A DNA stretch of 64,000 nt from Fusobacterium ulcerans. Lineage in GTDB: Bacteria; Fusobacteriota; Fusobacteriia; Fusobacteriales; Fusobacteriaceae. The notes beneath the pieces were generated by a model, which searched no databases, had not been told where the DNA came from, and was given only the letters and a program-made list of their open reading frames with translations. Positions 28,099 to 37,942 of this stretch are shown here, piece after piece (the stretch's first letter is position 1; the number at the start of each line of letters is the position of its first letter). The translations under genes and the position numbers were made by a program. The stretch lies in contig NZ_CP028105.1 in assembly GCF_003019675.1 (NCBI RefSeq), positions 1,008,282 to 1,072,281 of the forward strand, written 5' to 3'.

Positions 28099-29744
28099 CT
28101 AAAATCTAGCACTCATAGTAAAATATATTTCATGCGTATTCTTCTTTATATATGATGGAGCTGTTAAAGGTTTTGAATATGTAAAACTCATATCAAAATG
28201 GTTAAAATACATTCTAAGACCTATTGAAGCCCCACTCATTTCACTGCCATTTTTCTTGTAATACTCATCTTTATATACATCTTTAACTCTTCCATAGTCA
28301 TAAGCAATAAATGGTTCTAAAAGCTTATAGTTATATCCGATCTCATTTCTCATATAGAAGCCTTTATCACCCATTATTGAATTTTCTTTAAAACCTCTGA
28401 CTGTAGTATCATCACCTATTCCTAATTTCTCTGAAGAATAAAGTATATCATCTGAATATTGACCACTTAAGGAAACTCTATATGAGAATCTTTGCTCTCC
28501 TATATTAAATGGTCTATACCAGCTTATGTCTGCTGTATATTTTTGAAATTGAGCTTTTGGAGAATATTCTCCCTTTTCTCCATCACTTTCTGCACCAAAT
28601 CTATCTAGTCCTTCATGATAAGTTAGATTTCCATAAAAAACTCCATTAAAGAGTCTCCTATTATGATTTACATCAACTTTTAATACTGACAATTTTCTTG
28701 AACTTGTTATTAATTTGATTCCATCAAAATAGTTTTTAGTTTCTTTATTTGTCAAAGTTACTCCAACTGATGTTTTTCCATTACTATTTCTATTAATTAT
28801 TCTTCTTACTGAATAATTAATATTCTTTGAAATTCCTGTAGATTCATAAGTATGAGCAAATGATCTTATTGTTGAAAGATACTCAGATTGATCCTTAGAT
28901 ACAGAAAACTCCCAATACTTTATTGGAATTCTGTAATAGAAAGAAAAATTTTCATTATCTTTGTATTTTGTACTTGTTCCAAGCTTCTTCTGATACGTTC
29001 CTGTAAAAGAATCATTTAACCCTATAATATCTTCAAAGATAAGTGAAGTTTTCAGCCTGTCCCTTCCTGTTGATTTCTGTCCTAAATCATTGTAGTTTAT
29101 TGCACCAGATATTTTTTTACTTCTCTGATTATCAATCTCGATTATACTGCCACCAAGAGTTTCTCCAGCCAAAATATCAAGTTTGGCATTATTGGAAGAT
29201 ACTGAATTCAAATTATCAATTCCTTGATCTAGGTCATTAATATTTAATACATCTCCTTTTGAAGTAGGAAAAGAGGAAAAAACATTAAGTTTTCCCTTAC
29301 TTTCATCTTTGAATCTTATCTCTTCAATATGCCCTTCTAAAACTTTTAAAGCTATTTTTCCTTCAGGTATATCTGCTTTATCCATATCCATCTTTACTCT
29401 TACTGCAATATACCCTTTAACTAAATATAGGTTCTCAAGTTCTCTCATGAGATTAAGAATATTTTTTCCCCCTATTTTACCAATATACTTCTTTTTCAAG
29501 ACTTCTATTTCTGAAGCTTTTAAAATGGTATTACCACTTATTTCAAGACTTTTTATTTCATCTCCAATAGCTTCAATATTTTCTTCTAATTCATTTAATT
29601 GAATCTCATCCTTTGCTTCTGCTTTTTCTAGTTTTCTTATCTCTTCCTCATGTCTTCTTCTTTCTTCTCTATTAATTTCTTCAGAATTTGAAAAAGATAT
29701 TGATGATAATACAAAAAAACAATAAACACTATCTTCCATTTCAT
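28099..29744 (-). CDS. TpsB2 outer-membrane transporter with a frameshifted signal peptide
   Basis: A paralogue of TpsB1 with the same POTRA region, TTVRGF motif and SARF end. The longest frame starts at 29757, but that start overlaps the ribosome site and yields a poor leader (MRKIYEMEDS). The ATG at 29744 has GAGG 7 nt upstream and encodes MKWKIVFIVF, an ideal signal-peptide start, one frame off. Adding one T to the T7 tract at 29713-29719 joins it to FVLSSISFS-NSEE and restores a normal signal peptide. So the gene is either off through slippage in that tract or mis-sequenced. It precedes tpsA2 by 23 nt. Confidence 0.88.
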
Positions 29745-30354
29745 ATATTTTCCTCATTTTATATTATTTTAATGTATTTAATTTTATTATACATTTTTTC
29801 ACACTAAAATAGTAGCATTTTTTGTTTGTTTAATTATAAAATTATAGAGATTATACTCGATATCAACGAAACAAAGATATTATTTTTATATAATTCATTT
29901 TTTATATTTTTCAAATAAACTAACAATATTTGTAAGATCAATATATGAGTTAAAAAGCATAAATGATTAATACTAAAGTATAGAAAGGATAAATTAAGAA
30001 TTTTTTCTAAGAAGCTAAGTAAAATTAACAAAATATTATAAAAATTTCTAAAAAGGCCAAACAAATTATTAAACTTTCATTTAAACTAAAGAATTTTAGA
30101 TTATGAATTCAAAATAAAGTGAGCAAAATAGATATAAAAGTATTAAAAATGAAAAAATAAAATATGATGTTACGCCTAACTTTTTAAATAAGCAAAAAAT
30201 AAAAAATCATCTTTAAATTTAAGTAAATACCTTAAATCTAAAGATGATAATATTGTTAAAAATATATTGAAAACTTTTGTAGAAAAAATTGTTGTATATA
30301 GAGATAAAATTCTCTCAACATCCGAATTTTTCCACAATTGTATATGGCTAATGA
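29745..30354. other. Non-coding AT-rich spacer between tpsB2 and tmRNA
   Basis: About 610 bp, very AT-rich. The minus strand has a TATAAT (29791-29786) that could serve tpsB2, without a convincing -35 box. A 76-codon hydrophobic frame at 29834-30064 lacks a ribosome site and looks like chance. I see no RNA gene here. Confidence 0.5.
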
Positions 30355-30702
30355 TGGTGGAGATGACGGGAATCGAACCCGTGTCCGAAATTGCCAGCGC
30401 CATAGGCTTCTACAAGCTTAGTCTGCTATTAGATTTCGCAGTAGTTAATCCCACAGACAGGGCTAACTAAAGCTATCCTCTGGAATGTCCCCTATAACTT
30501 AGAGAAATCATCTAGGGTAATCTGTATTTTAGTGACACCTTGGCTGAACACATTTACAGAAGAATATGTTCAAAGGTGAGCTGACATTAAGCAGCTAAAG
30601 CGTAATTTTTATTTCCATCTAAACGATGAGTTGACCTCTCACAGCGGTCACCCTGGCCTGCTACCTATAACCTGAGAACCCCGTCGAAACCTTTGCATCC
30701 CC
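30355..30702 (-). ncRNA. ssrA: Transfer-messenger RNA (tmRNA)
   Basis: 348 nt. The 5' end GGGGAUG pairs with CAUCUCC near the 3' end to form the tRNA-like acceptor stem, followed by an encoded CCA. The T-arm GGGTTCGATTCCC is intact, and the 5' GCAAAGGTTTCGACGGGG stretch is typical of tmRNA. The mRNA-like part (30616-30587) encodes GNKNYALAA and a stop, the degradation tag added to proteins on stalled ribosomes, ending in the usual ALAA. Pseudoknot-like stems fill the rest. The partner gene smpB lies just upstream in the same direction. Confidence 0.97.
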
Positions 30703-30728
30703 ATTATTCAATTTTTATGTTACATTAA

Positions 30729-30757
30729 AGTATAGCACATTTCTGCTTTTTTTTCAA
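30729..30757 (-). promoter_or_regulatory. Promoter of the tmRNA gene
   Basis: Minus strand has TTGAAA (30757-30752), a 17-bp spacer, then an extended -10 TGCTATACT with hexamer TATACT (30734-30729). It lies about 27 nt before the mature 5' end and just after the smpB stop, so tmRNA has its own promoter. Confidence 0.75.
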
Positions 30758-30759
30758 TC

Positions 30760-31200
30760 CTATCTTTCTTTTGCCATTCTTTGAAGATCTCTTTCAACAT
30801 CTTTTTTAGCTAAACTTTCTCTCTTATCATAGTTTTTCTTACCTCTTGCCAAAGCTATTTCCAGCTTTACATATCCCTTAGACATGTGAACATTCAAAGG
30901 AACAATAGTATATCCTTTTTGAGATACTTTCTCATGAAGTTTTTTTATTTCTTTCTTGTGCAGAAGAAGTTTTCTTACTCTTCTTTCATCTGGGTTATAT
31001 ACACTTCCGAATCCCCATGGAACTATTGACATTCCCATGATAAAAATTTCTCCATTTATTATTCTTATAAAAGATTCTTTTATGCTTATTTTCCCAGCTT
31101 TTGCAGACTTTACTTCACTTCCTACTAACTCAATACCGGCTTCAAATTTATCTTCTATGAAATAATCGAAAAATGCTTTCTTATTTCCTGCTAGTATCAT
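30760..31200 (-). CDS. smpB: SsrA-binding protein SmpB
   Basis: 146 residues, slightly shorter than usual. It binds tmRNA and brings it to stalled ribosomes for trans-translation. Family motifs present: GIELVGSEVKSAK near the N-terminus, VYNPDERRVRKLLLHK in the middle, and the basic C-terminal tail KKNYDKRE. AGGAGG precedes the ATG. Its position next to ssrA is common. Confidence 0.97.
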   Translation of the reverse strand: MILAGNKKAFFDYFIEDKFEAGIELVGSEVKSAKAGKISIKESFIRIINGEIFIMGMSIVPWGFGSVYNPDERRVRKLLLHKKEIKKLHEKVSQKGYTIVPLNVHMSKGYVKLEIALARGKKNYDKRESLAKKDVERDLQRMAKER

Positions 31201-31443
31201 TTTTTCCTCCTAAATCTATATTATCTAACATATTATATCAAATTATATAGTTTTCTCCTATATTTAATCTTTATTATACTCCTTTTCTCTTCAAATTCAA
31301 AACCTATTTCTTATAGTGGTTTAGAGAATTAATTTTCCTAAATTTTTTTATTTATTCCCTACAAACTTTTCAAAAGAAATGGTAAAATATATGTATAGAA
31401 AGATAAAATCATTTTAAAATATATGGGAATGGGAGGAAATACT

Positions 31444-32310
31444 ATGTTTTTTGGTGCAATAGAAGCTGGTGGAACAAAATTCGTATGTGGAATAGGAACT
31501 AAATCTGGGGAATTAATAGAGAGAGTTTCTTTTCCTACAGAGCTGCCGCATGAAACAATGAAAAATGTCATCTCTTTTTTCAAAGGAAAAGAGATAGAAG
31601 CAATTGGAATAGGGTGTTTTGGCCCTATTGATTTAAACAAAGACTCTAAAACTTATGGTTACATAACTTCCACTCCTAAAACTGCATGGAAAAATTTCAA
31701 TCTTGTTGGGGAAATTAAAAAGAACTTTGACATCCCTGTATATTTTGATACAGATGTAAATGCTGCTGCTTTTGGTGAATATGTATGGGGAGCTGGAAAA
31801 AATTTAAAAAGTTCTATCTACCTTACTGTAGGAACTGGAATAGGTGGTGGAGCTGTAGTTGAAGGAAAACTTGTACATGGAATGCTTCATCCAGAGATGG
31901 GACATATCTTTGTCAATAGACATCCTAGAGATAAATTTGTTGGGAACTGTCCATTCCATGGTGGAAACTGCTTAGAAGGTATGGCTTCAGGACCAGCACT
32001 TGAGAGAAGATGGGGAATGAAAGGTGTAGATATTCCTGATGATCATCCTGCATGGGAAATGGAAGGGTACTATATTGCTCATGCTCTTGTAAATTATATT
32101 CTTGTTCTTTCACCTGAAAAGATAATGCTGGGTGGAGGAGTAATGAGAGAGAAACATCTTTTCCCTATAATCAGAAAAAAAGTGGTTCAGCTTTTAAATG
32201 GGTATATTCAAACTGAAAGTATTTTGAAAAATATTGATGAATATATTGTACCTCCAGCTCTTGGAGAGGATGCTGGAATTTTAGGAGCTTTGGCTCTTTG
32301 CTTTAAATAG
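31444..32310 (+). CDS. ROK-family sugar kinase (fructokinase-like)
   Basis: About 288 residues. ATP-site motif EAGGTKFVCGIG at the N-terminus, DTDVNAAAFGE (catalytic Asp region) and TVGTGIGGG. The Zn site is HxGGNC-like (PFHGGNCLEG, with the His of HPEMGH). This set is typical of ROK fructokinases such as Bacillus GmuE/YdhR. The frame starts at 31423, but GGGAGG places initiation at the ATG at 31444. It stands alone on the plus strand, so the sugar substrate is not shown by context. Confidence 0.88.
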   Translation: MFFGAIEAGGTKFVCGIGTKSGELIERVSFPTELPHETMKNVISFFKGKEIEAIGIGCFGPIDLNKDSKTYGYITSTPKTAWKNFNLVGEIKKNFDIPVYFDTDVNAAAFGEYVWGAGKNLKSSIYLTVGTGIGGGAVVEGKLVHGMLHPEMGHIFVNRHPRDKFVGNCPFHGGNCLEGMASGPALERRWGMKGVDIPDDHPAWEMEGYYIAHALVNYILVLSPEKIMLGGGVMREKHLFPIIRKKVVQLLNGYIQTESILKNIDEYIVPPALGEDAGILGALALCFK

Positions 32311-32316
32311 AAAATT

Positions 32317-32524
32317 AATAAGGATGACTTATAAATGGAAATACAATTTTAGAAATTTTCCAGTAGAAATCTTTGTTATTAATCTTGCTTATAAAACTAA
32401 AAATAATAAACTCACTTTGTTCAAACAATATTATTTTTTACGTTTTACTTGCTTCATTAATTACACAAATTTTTCTAATTTCCAAATTTCTAAAATTTAA
32501 TTTAGCTTTTTAGTCATCCTTATT
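32317..32524. repeat. 208-bp inverted-repeat element between convergent genes
   Basis: Outer arms AATAAGGATGACT (32317-32329) and its complement (32512-32524) are perfect. A second matched pair, ATTTTAGAAATTT (32346-32358 with 32484-32496), lies inside at nearly equal depth. The interior is non-coding. It may be a miniature inverted-repeat element or an oversized terminator for the ROK kinase and tyrA genes. The right arm ends 2 bp from the tyrA stop codon. Confidence 0.55.
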
Positions 32525-32526
32525 TT

Positions 32527-33408
32527 TTACTTCCTATTTTTCACATCTTTCCTGTCAAAAAGTTTTCTTCTCTCTGTAGACTGAATAAAGAGTTTTTTCA
32601 TTCCTTCCACATCTTCATTTACAAGTTTTTCTCTAAAATTATTCAGCTCTGCTGCAAAATCATCTATCTCCTTTACTAATATTTCCTTATTTAAAAGAAA
32701 AAGTTCACTCCACAAAACTTCATTAATTTTAGCTATCCTTGTAAGGTCTCTGAATGAATCTCCAGTATATTCTACAAGATGGGTATTATCGTTGGTATTC
32801 ATAAGAGATACTGCTATCACATGGGTAAGCTGAGACACAAACCCTATCATTTTATCATGCTCTTCAAGTGACAGCTGGGTAATATTTCTAAACCCAAGTA
32901 TTTCTCCCAGCTCCCTTGCAAATTTTATTCCTTCAGGTGTATTTTTTTCTGTAGGAGTAATGATGAAGTTGGCTATCTTAAAAATATTCTCATCACTGTT
33001 TCTCACACCGCTCACTTCTTTTCCAGCCATGGGATGAGAGCTTATAAATTCAACATCTTCAGATAGAAATCCCTGTACTTTGTCAGCTATTCCTCTTTTT
33101 ACTCCACTGACATCTGTGATTATACAGCCCTTTTTAAAATATTTTTGATTTTCCCTTAGCCATCCTACCATTGCAGTGGGATAAAGCCCTGATATTATCA
33201 CATCTGCTTTTTCTATCAACGAATTATAGTCAGAAACTGCTCCTTCATCTATTATATTATTTTCAAGAGCATATTCTATACTGTCTTCATTTATATCAGC
33301 AGCATATACAGTATATCCGTTTTTCTTGAGAGCTTTTGCATAAGCTCCTCCCAGAAGCCCTAATCCCACAATGAAAAATTTCATATCTTTATTTATCATA
33401 GCACTCAA
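32527..33408 (-). CDS. tyrA: Prephenate dehydrogenase
   Basis: About 290 residues. NAD(P)-dependent oxidative decarboxylation of prephenate to 4-hydroxyphenylpyruvate, for tyrosine. The Rossmann motif is VGLGLLGGAYAKAL, and SSHPMAGKEVSGV carries the active-site His. There is no fused chorismate mutase or ACT domain. The start is uncertain: TTG at 33408 has GGGG at good spacing within the end of aroA, while ATGs lie at 33399 and 33384, and family alignments favour MKFFIVGLG (33384). It is the last gene of the aro operon, overlapping aroA. Confidence 0.93.
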   Translation of the reverse strand: MSAMINKDMKFFIVGLGLLGGAYAKALKKNGYTVYAADINEDSIEYALENNIIDEGAVSDYNSLIEKADVIISGLYPTAMVGWLRENQKYFKKGCIITDVSGVKRGIADKVQGFLSEDVEFISSHPMAGKEVSGVRNSDENIFKIANFIITPTEKNTPEGIKFARELGEILGFRNITQLSLEEHDKMIGFVSQLTHVIAVSLMNTNDNTHLVEYTGDSFRDLTRIAKINEVLWSELFLLNKEILVKEIDDFAAELNNFREKLVNEDVEGMKKLFIQSTERRKLFDRKDVKNRK

Positions 33409-34660
33409 CCTTTACCCCTATTTTTTCTATATCTTCAAAAAAATCAGGATAAGACTTTTCCACTGCCTCTGCTCCATCTATAATGACAGGTTTATTCATA
33501 AGGGTAGCTGCTACAGCCATGCTCATAACTATTCTATGATCTTTATGCCCTGATACCTCTATTCCTCCATCATATATCTCTTTTCCAGATATAAAAATCT
33601 CATCCTCTGTAGTTTTAATAGATACTCCCAGCTTCAAAAGCTCCTCTTCCATAGCTGCTATTCTGTCGCTTTCCTTGTATCTCAATCTTCCAGCATTATA
33701 GATTCTGAAGTCTCCATCTCCATACATTCCCAATACATTGAGTATCGGCCCTAAGTCTGGACAATCTGCAAGGTCTATTTCACAGCCTTTAGGAGTACTT
33801 TTATGAATAAAGTATCCTCCCTCTATATTCTCTATATTCACACCACTGCTTCTCAATATCTCTATTACAGCCTTGTCTCCCTGCTTAGAGTCATGATTCA
33901 GCCCCAGACATTTAAGATCATTATTCACTGCTCCCAGCACTGCAAAGAACCCTAGCTGTGAAAAATCTCCTTCAATGGTATAGTCACAAGGACTGTATTT
34001 CTGATTTCCTCTGATTTTAAAAGTAAGCTCATCTTTTTGAAATATCTCTATTCCAAATCTTTTCAGCATCTCTAAAGTAAGGTCTATATATGAAGCTGAT
34101 TCAAAAGGAGGTCTTATTTTTATTTCAGAATCTCCCTCCAGCAAAGGAAGGGTAAAAAGAAGTCCGCTGATAAACTGCGAGCTTATATTTCCATCTATCT
34201 CATATGTTCCAGCTTTCAGTTTTCCTTCTATCTCCATCTTAGATTCATCATGATAGTAATGTAATTTCTGCTCTTTAAATATATCCTCATATATTTTTTG
34301 AGGTCTTTTCAGAAGTCTGTTTTTCCCAAGAAAAGTTATTTTCTTTCCAGTCAGGGAAAATATTGGTATAAAGAATCTCAAAGTTGACCCAGACTCATTA
34401 CAGTTTATAGTTTCATCTGAAATTTTTGTGATATCTTTTATCCCATCTATAATGAGGGTGCTTCCATTTTCCTCTATGACAGCTCCCAGTTTTCTCATTC
34501 CCTCTATTGTAGTTTTTATATCATCAGAATAAGCTGTATTTTTTATTATGCTTCTTCCAGGTGCCATTGATGCACATATTATTGCTCTATGTCCCATGCT
34601 TTTAGAAGGGGGGATAACTATCTGCCCACTGCATTTTGATGGATATATTTTTGCTTTCAT
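33389..34660 (-). CDS. aroA: 3-phosphoshikimate 1-carboxyvinyltransferase (EPSP synthase)
   Basis: 423 residues. Joins phosphoenolpyruvate to shikimate-3-phosphate. N-terminal PPSKSMGHRA matches the phosphate-binding motif, RYKESDRI and GHKDHRIVM are the C-terminal catalytic motifs, and GSTLRFF is present. Length is normal. GGAGG is at the correct distance. It lies between the DAHP synthase and tyrA genes in the operon. Confidence 0.96.
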   Translation of the reverse strand: MKAKIYPSKCSGQIVIPPSKSMGHRAIICASMAPGRSIIKNTAYSDDIKTTIEGMRKLGAVIEENGSTLIIDGIKDITKISDETINCNESGSTLRFFIPIFSLTGKKITFLGKNRLLKRPQKIYEDIFKEQKLHYYHDESKMEIEGKLKAGTYEIDGNISSQFISGLLFTLPLLEGDSEIKIRPPFESASYIDLTLEMLKRFGIEIFQKDELTFKIRGNQKYSPCDYTIEGDFSQLGFFAVLGAVNNDLKCLGLNHDSKQGDKAVIEILRSSGVNIENIEGGYFIHKSTPKGCEIDLADCPDLGPILNVLGMYGDGDFRIYNAGRLRYKESDRIAAMEEELLKLGVSIKTTEDEIFISGKEIYDGGIEVSGHKDHRIVMSMAVAATLMNKPVIIDGAEAVEKSYPDFFEDIEKIGVKVECYDK

Positions 34661-34687
34661 TTATTTGCTTCCTCCTTCTAATGAGTC

Positions 34688-35707
34688 TTACATATCTCTT
34701 CCAATAACTTTTGCTATTTTTCTTCCCTGCTCTATTAAATGCTTGAATTTTTTAGGTTTCAATGATTGAGCTCCATCACTCCAAGCATGCTCAGGGTCAT
34801 TATGCACCTCTATAATAAGTCCGTCTGCCCCAGCTGCAATAGCTGCCAATGCCATTGATTCTACATATTCCCAGTTTCCAGTAGCATGAGAAGGATCAAT
34901 TATTATAGGAAGATGTGTTTTTTGTTTAATGATAGGGATAACGCTAAGATCAAGAGTATTTCTAGTATATTTTTCAAAAGTTCTGATTCCTCTTTCACAA
35001 AGTATTACATTTTCATTTCCTCCAGCCATAATATATTCAGCTGACATTATCCATTCTTCTATTGTATTTGATAACCCTCTTTTTAAAAGAATAGGTTTAT
35101 TTATTTTTCCTACTGCTTTTAACAGATCAAAGTTCTGCATATTTCTTGCCCCTATTTGAATAAGGTCTACATTTTCAACAAATTCATCTATTTTATCTGC
35201 ACTCATAAGTTCGCTGACTATTGGAAGCCCATAAGTTTCTCTTGCTTTTACTAGACATTGAATTCCTTCACTGGCCATTCCCTGAAAAGCATATGGCGAT
35301 GTACGAGGTTTGTAAGCTCCTCCTCTCAGCATAGAAGCTCCTGCTTCTTTTACTTCCTTTGCTATCTCCATAACAGAGCACTCTCCCTCTACAGAACAAG
35401 GTCCTCCTATTACAGCAATTTTTTGTCCTGCTCCTATTTTGATTCCAGCTACATCAATAATGCTGTCTTCTGGATGGAAAAGTCTGTTGGCTTTTTTATA
35501 TGGTGCTGCTATTCTAGTTACATCTTCAACATATGGACTTGCCTTCAATGCTTTCTCATCTATTTTTGTAGTATCTCCCACTATACCAAATACATTGTAA
35601 TTTTCTCCAGATATAAGAGTTACTGCTACATCGTTCTTACTTTCTAAAGCCTCAATCATCTTTTGAATTTCTTCTTGTGGTGTGTTTTTCTTTAAAGTTA
35701 TTATCAT
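34688..35707 (-). CDS. aroF: 3-deoxy-7-phosphoheptulonate (DAHP) synthase
   Basis: 339 residues. First step of the shikimate pathway (PEP plus erythrose-4-phosphate). The N-terminal ~80 residues form the ferredoxin-like regulatory domain of the Thermotoga/Bacillus type. The catalytic barrel has GGPCSVE, RGGAYKPRTSPYAFQG, KRG and the metal-site DPSHATG. AGGGGG precedes the ATG. The regulatory domain suggests feedback by Tyr or Phe, in addition to attenuation at the leader. Confidence 0.94.
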   Translation of the reverse strand: MIITLKKNTPQEEIQKMIEALESKNDVAVTLISGENYNVFGIVGDTTKIDEKALKASPYVEDVTRIAAPYKKANRLFHPEDSIIDVAGIKIGAGQKIAVIGGPCSVEGECSVMEIAKEVKEAGASMLRGGAYKPRTSPYAFQGMASEGIQCLVKARETYGLPIVSELMSADKIDEFVENVDLIQIGARNMQNFDLLKAVGKINKPILLKRGLSNTIEEWIMSAEYIMAGGNENVILCERGIRTFEKYTRNTLDLSVIPIIKQKTHLPIIIDPSHATGNWEYVESMALAAIAAGADGLIIEVHNDPEHAWSDGAQSLKPKKFKHLIEQGRKIAKVIGRDM

Positions 35708-35793
35708 TTTTATTCCCCCTAAGTTTTTATATTTTTGTTTATTTCATATTTTAACTATTCTATATCTTACTTTATTCTATCTTCTCTTTCATT

Positions 35794-36903
35794 CTATTTT
35801 TTATCTGTCATCCACATATAGCCATATCTCATGCAGATGAGATCAAGAAGCCCAAAAGCTGTCATAGAATCTACAACCACTCTTGCTCTGTGTATTATAG
35901 CTGGGTCATGTCTTCCTTCTATATTAAATTTTACATTTTCCTTCTTAGCTATATCTACACTTTCCTGCTCCTTATATATTGATGGTGTAGGTTTTACAGC
36001 AATCTTCATTATAAGGGGCATAGAGTTAGATATTCCTCCATTAATCCCTCCATTATTATTTGTTTTAGTTTTTACTTCTCCATTTTCATAATAGAAGCTG
36101 TCATTTGCTTCACTTCCATACATCTCTGTCACTGCAAATCCAGCTCCAAATTCTATCCCTTTCACTGCTGGTATAGAATATATTAGGTGAGAAAGTACAC
36201 TTTCTACAGAATTAAAATAAGGTTCTCCTATTCCTGCTGGAAGTCCTGTCACAGCAGTTTCTAGTATTCCTCCTACTGAGTCCAGCTCCTCTCCAGCTTT
36301 TTCTATAAGTTTTTTCATTTTCTCTTCAGCAGCTTCCTCTATCACAGGAAAATATTTTGCATTTACTTCCCTTATCTCCTTCAATAACACGCTTTCTTCA
36401 GAAGAAAAACTCTTATCTTTCTCATTTCTGCATTTTAATATGTGAGTTCCTATTTCTATTCCTTTAGATCTGAGTACCTGAATAAATATTGCCCCTGCTG
36501 CTACCAGAGGTGCTGTTATTCTTCCAGAGAAATGTCCTCCTCCTCTATAGTCCTGATATCCCATATATTTTGCATCTGCTGTATAATCAGCATGAGAAGG
36601 CCTCATTATACTCTTAGTTTTCTCATAATCTCTGCTCATTTGTGATTTATTTTCAATTATGAGGCATAATGGTGTTCCTGTTGTATATCCATTGAAATAT
36701 CCGCTGACTATTTTAAAATCATCTGCTTCGTGTCTTTGAGTAGATATTTTTCCCTTTGGCTTCCTTTTCTCCAGCTGTTCTTGTATAAAGTCAGTATCTA
36801 ATTTTATTCCCGGAGCTAGCCCATCTATCACGATTCCAATAGCTGTCCCATGTGATTCTCCAAAAAGACTGAGTTTTATACTATTCCCTATTGTACTCTG
36901 CAT
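35794..36903 (-). CDS. aroC: Chorismate synthase
   Basis: 369 residues. FMN-dependent conversion of EPSP to chorismate. Motifs: GESHGTAIGIVIDG at the N-terminus, RPSHADYT, YRGGGHFSGRITA, and GGINGGISNSMP. AGGAGG precedes the ATG. An 86-nt gap to the next gene is the largest inside the operon. Confidence 0.97.
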   Translation of the reverse strand: MQSTIGNSIKLSLFGESHGTAIGIVIDGLAPGIKLDTDFIQEQLEKRKPKGKISTQRHEADDFKIVSGYFNGYTTGTPLCLIIENKSQMSRDYEKTKSIMRPSHADYTADAKYMGYQDYRGGGHFSGRITAPLVAAGAIFIQVLRSKGIEIGTHILKCRNEKDKSFSSEESVLLKEIREVNAKYFPVIEEAAEEKMKKLIEKAGEELDSVGGILETAVTGLPAGIGEPYFNSVESVLSHLIYSIPAVKGIEFGAGFAVTEMYGSEANDSFYYENGEVKTKTNNNGGINGGISNSMPLIMKIAVKPTPSIYKEQESVDIAKKENVKFNIEGRHDPAIIHRARVVVDSMTAFGLLDLICMRYGYMWMTDKK

Positions 36904-36913
36904 TTTTCCTCCT

Positions 36914-37915
36914 CTATTTCAGATAATTTTTACATTCCTCCATTGGAACTTTTACCAGTTCAGCTTTTCCCAGCTCTCTTACTTTTACCAGAGTTATCTT
37001 ATCCTGATCAGCTTTTTTATCTTTGAGCATAAGTTCAAATACTTTATCACAATCATATTTTATCTCTGTATCTATATTCATCTTTTTCAATATATTTTTA
37101 GTTCTCTCTCTAAGTTCTTCATTCTCTATCATAGGAAGCATTCCCATAGCCACTCCCTCTCCATGAAGTACATCTTTCAAATGGAAGAACCCTTCTATTC
37201 CATGGCCGATAGTATGACCAAAGTTCAATATTTTTCTAAGATTTTCCTCTCTCTCATCTTTTTCAACTACATCTTTTTTTACTAAAAGTGCTCTATAGAT
37301 TATCTCTTGAAGACTGCTGTCTATATCTTTCTCTTCAAATATTTCAAAGAGTTTTTCATCGTATATAAGCCCAGCTTTCAAAGCTTCAACCAGTCCATTG
37401 TAATAGTGCCTTTTAGGAAGAGTCTCTAAAACTTCCGGGTCTATGAATACTCCTTTCGGCTGATAAAAAGCTCCTATTATATTTTTAGTATCTCCCAGAT
37501 TTATTGCTGTTTTCCCTCCAATAGAGCTGTCTATCTGAGAAAGTGTAGTTGTCGGTATATTTATGAAATCTATTCCTCTCATGTATGAAGCAGCTGAGAA
37601 TCCTGCAAGATCCCCTACCACTCCCCCTCCCAGAGCTATTACAAGATCTTTTCTATGAAAGCCATATTCAAGGAGTTTTTGACATACTTCTTCAAATACT
37701 CTAAAACTCTTTGCTCCCTCTCCCTGTTCTACAATAATTGAATAACCATCAGAACATTGAGCTTTTAATATATCTGTATATTTTTTAGGAACTCCTGTAT
37801 CTGTCACTATCATAACTTTTCTATTTAAGTCTATATATTCTTTTATTCTATAAAGTATCCCTTTTTCAATATGAATATCATAACTTTTTTCTTTAAGATC
37901 TATTCTCAGTTTCAT
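36914..37915 (-). CDS. aroB: 3-dehydroquinate synthase
   Basis: About 333 residues. NAD- and metal-dependent cyclisation of DAHP to 3-dehydroquinate. GGGVVGDLAGF, TTLSQIDSSIGGKTAIN and the metal-ligand His of FGHTIGHGIE are present. A longer frame begins at 37957, but AGGAGG lies before the ATG at 37915, and the extra sequence belongs to the attenuator. First structural gene after the leader. Confidence 0.96.
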   Translation of the reverse strand: MKLRIDLKEKSYDIHIEKGILYRIKEYIDLNRKVMIVTDTGVPKKYTDILKAQCSDGYSIIVEQGEGAKSFRVFEEVCQKLLEYGFHRKDLVIALGGGVVGDLAGFSAASYMRGIDFINIPTTTLSQIDSSIGGKTAINLGDTKNIIGAFYQPKGVFIDPEVLETLPKRHYYNGLVEALKAGLIYDEKLFEIFEEKDIDSSLQEIIYRALLVKKDVVEKDEREENLRKILNFGHTIGHGIEGFFHLKDVLHGEGVAMGMLPMIENEELRERTKNILKKMNIDTEIKYDCDKVFELMLKDKKADQDKITLVKVRELGKAELVKVPMEECKNYLK

Positions 37916-37942
37916 AAAATCCTCCTTTTTATTTTTCTCAGA

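Noticed and set aside
12725-29757. An integrative element or prophage carrying the toxin region
   Set aside because: No integrase, transposase, attachment-site repeats or tRNA gene were seen at the borders; homologous recombination between repeats is enough to explain the structure.
29834-30064. A 76-codon hydrophobic frame on the minus strand
   Set aside because: Very AT-rich, no ribosome site, and composition (Leu/Ile/Phe/Asn) expected by chance in such DNA.
30176-30470. Two overlapping short frames at the 3' end of the tmRNA
   Set aside because: The region is clearly tmRNA with acceptor stem, T-arm and CCA; the frames are chance.
31423-31443. Earlier start for the ROK kinase
   Set aside because: The codons between 31423 and 31444 contain the ribosome site GGGAGG, so the later ATG is the start. 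The same reasoning moved the starts of the cyclase, histidine kinase, aroB, mtnA and MATE genes.
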